Shown one piece after another: positions 21,535 to 21,570 of a stretch of DNA of 21,570 nucleotides (its first letter is position 1; the number at the start of each line of letters is the position of its first letter). Under the pieces are notes generated by a model. The model was not told the DNA's origin, made no database searches, and saw nothing but the letters and a program-made list of their open reading frames with translations. The stretch is from Mageeibacillus sp. UBA1243 (lineage in GTDB: Bacteria; Bacillota; Clostridia; UBA1212). Where the stretch lies: positions 12,582-34,151 of the forward strand of contig DBWH01000059.1 of the NCBI GenBank assembly GCA_002308595.1. Direction: 5' to 3'. Position numbers and translations under genes: made by a program.

Positions 21535-21570
21535 TAATTATATTAAATATACACCCGCGGCGGGCCGGTC

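Noticed and set aside
1..21570. Mobile elements, CRISPR arrays, tRNA or rRNA genes
   Set aside because: No transposase, integrase, terminal inverted repeats, spaced direct repeats or tRNA-like cloverleaf were seen on either strand.

Overview
The window looks like a chromosomal segment of an uncultured, moderate-GC (a little over half G+C by eye) member of the Bacillota, probably class Clostridia. The evidence is strong AGGAGG-type ribosome binding sites, a T-box leader before ileS, an RF2 gene with a programmed frameshift close to secA, a Gram-positive style SecG, lipoproteins and LPXTG-free secreted glycosidases. No insertion sequence, phage gene, CRISPR array, tRNA or rRNA was seen.

Layout. 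Positions 1-11147 are all on the minus strand, so they read right to left. They hold an XRE/membrane regulator plus PHP phosphoesterase pair (11147-9547), a PlsC-type acyltransferase (9438-8668), a multi-pass membrane protein (8390-6789), a TIM-barrel isomerase/epimerase (6728-5892), a small membrane protein (5865-5299), secG (5241-4981), prfB (4681-3550, with +1 frameshift), a second TIM-barrel protein (3453-2488), a yfbR-like 5'-deoxynucleotidase (2472-1888) and the first 593 codons of secA (1779-1, cut by the window edge). Next come a minus-strand lipoprotein (12337-11399) diverging from a plus-strand ArsB-like permease (12537-13838). That permease converges on a minus-strand pair of exported carbohydrate-type proteins: a beta-helix lipoprotein (16350-13930) and a GH5-like glycosidase with a C-terminal anchor (17930-16473). 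The right end carries a T-box-like leader and ileS (18424-21534, plus strand). Positions 21535-21570 hold nothing I can name.

Several gene starts were moved from the longest open frame to the start with a ribosome binding site: secG, the second TIM barrel, the large membrane protein, the PHP protein and the permease. prfB was rebuilt across its frameshift.

The most unusual signal is not a gene. The non-palindromic octamer CGCCAATG (reverse CATTGGCG) occurs exactly 23 times in 21.6 kb by my hand count, against fewer than one expected from base composition. It lies in both orientations, in coding and non-coding DNA, in several codon phases, and once as an inverted pair forming an intergenic hairpin. 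This spacing (about one per kb) and the hairpin placement resemble the DNA uptake sequences of Haemophilus and Neisseria, which are not known to me from this group of bacteria.
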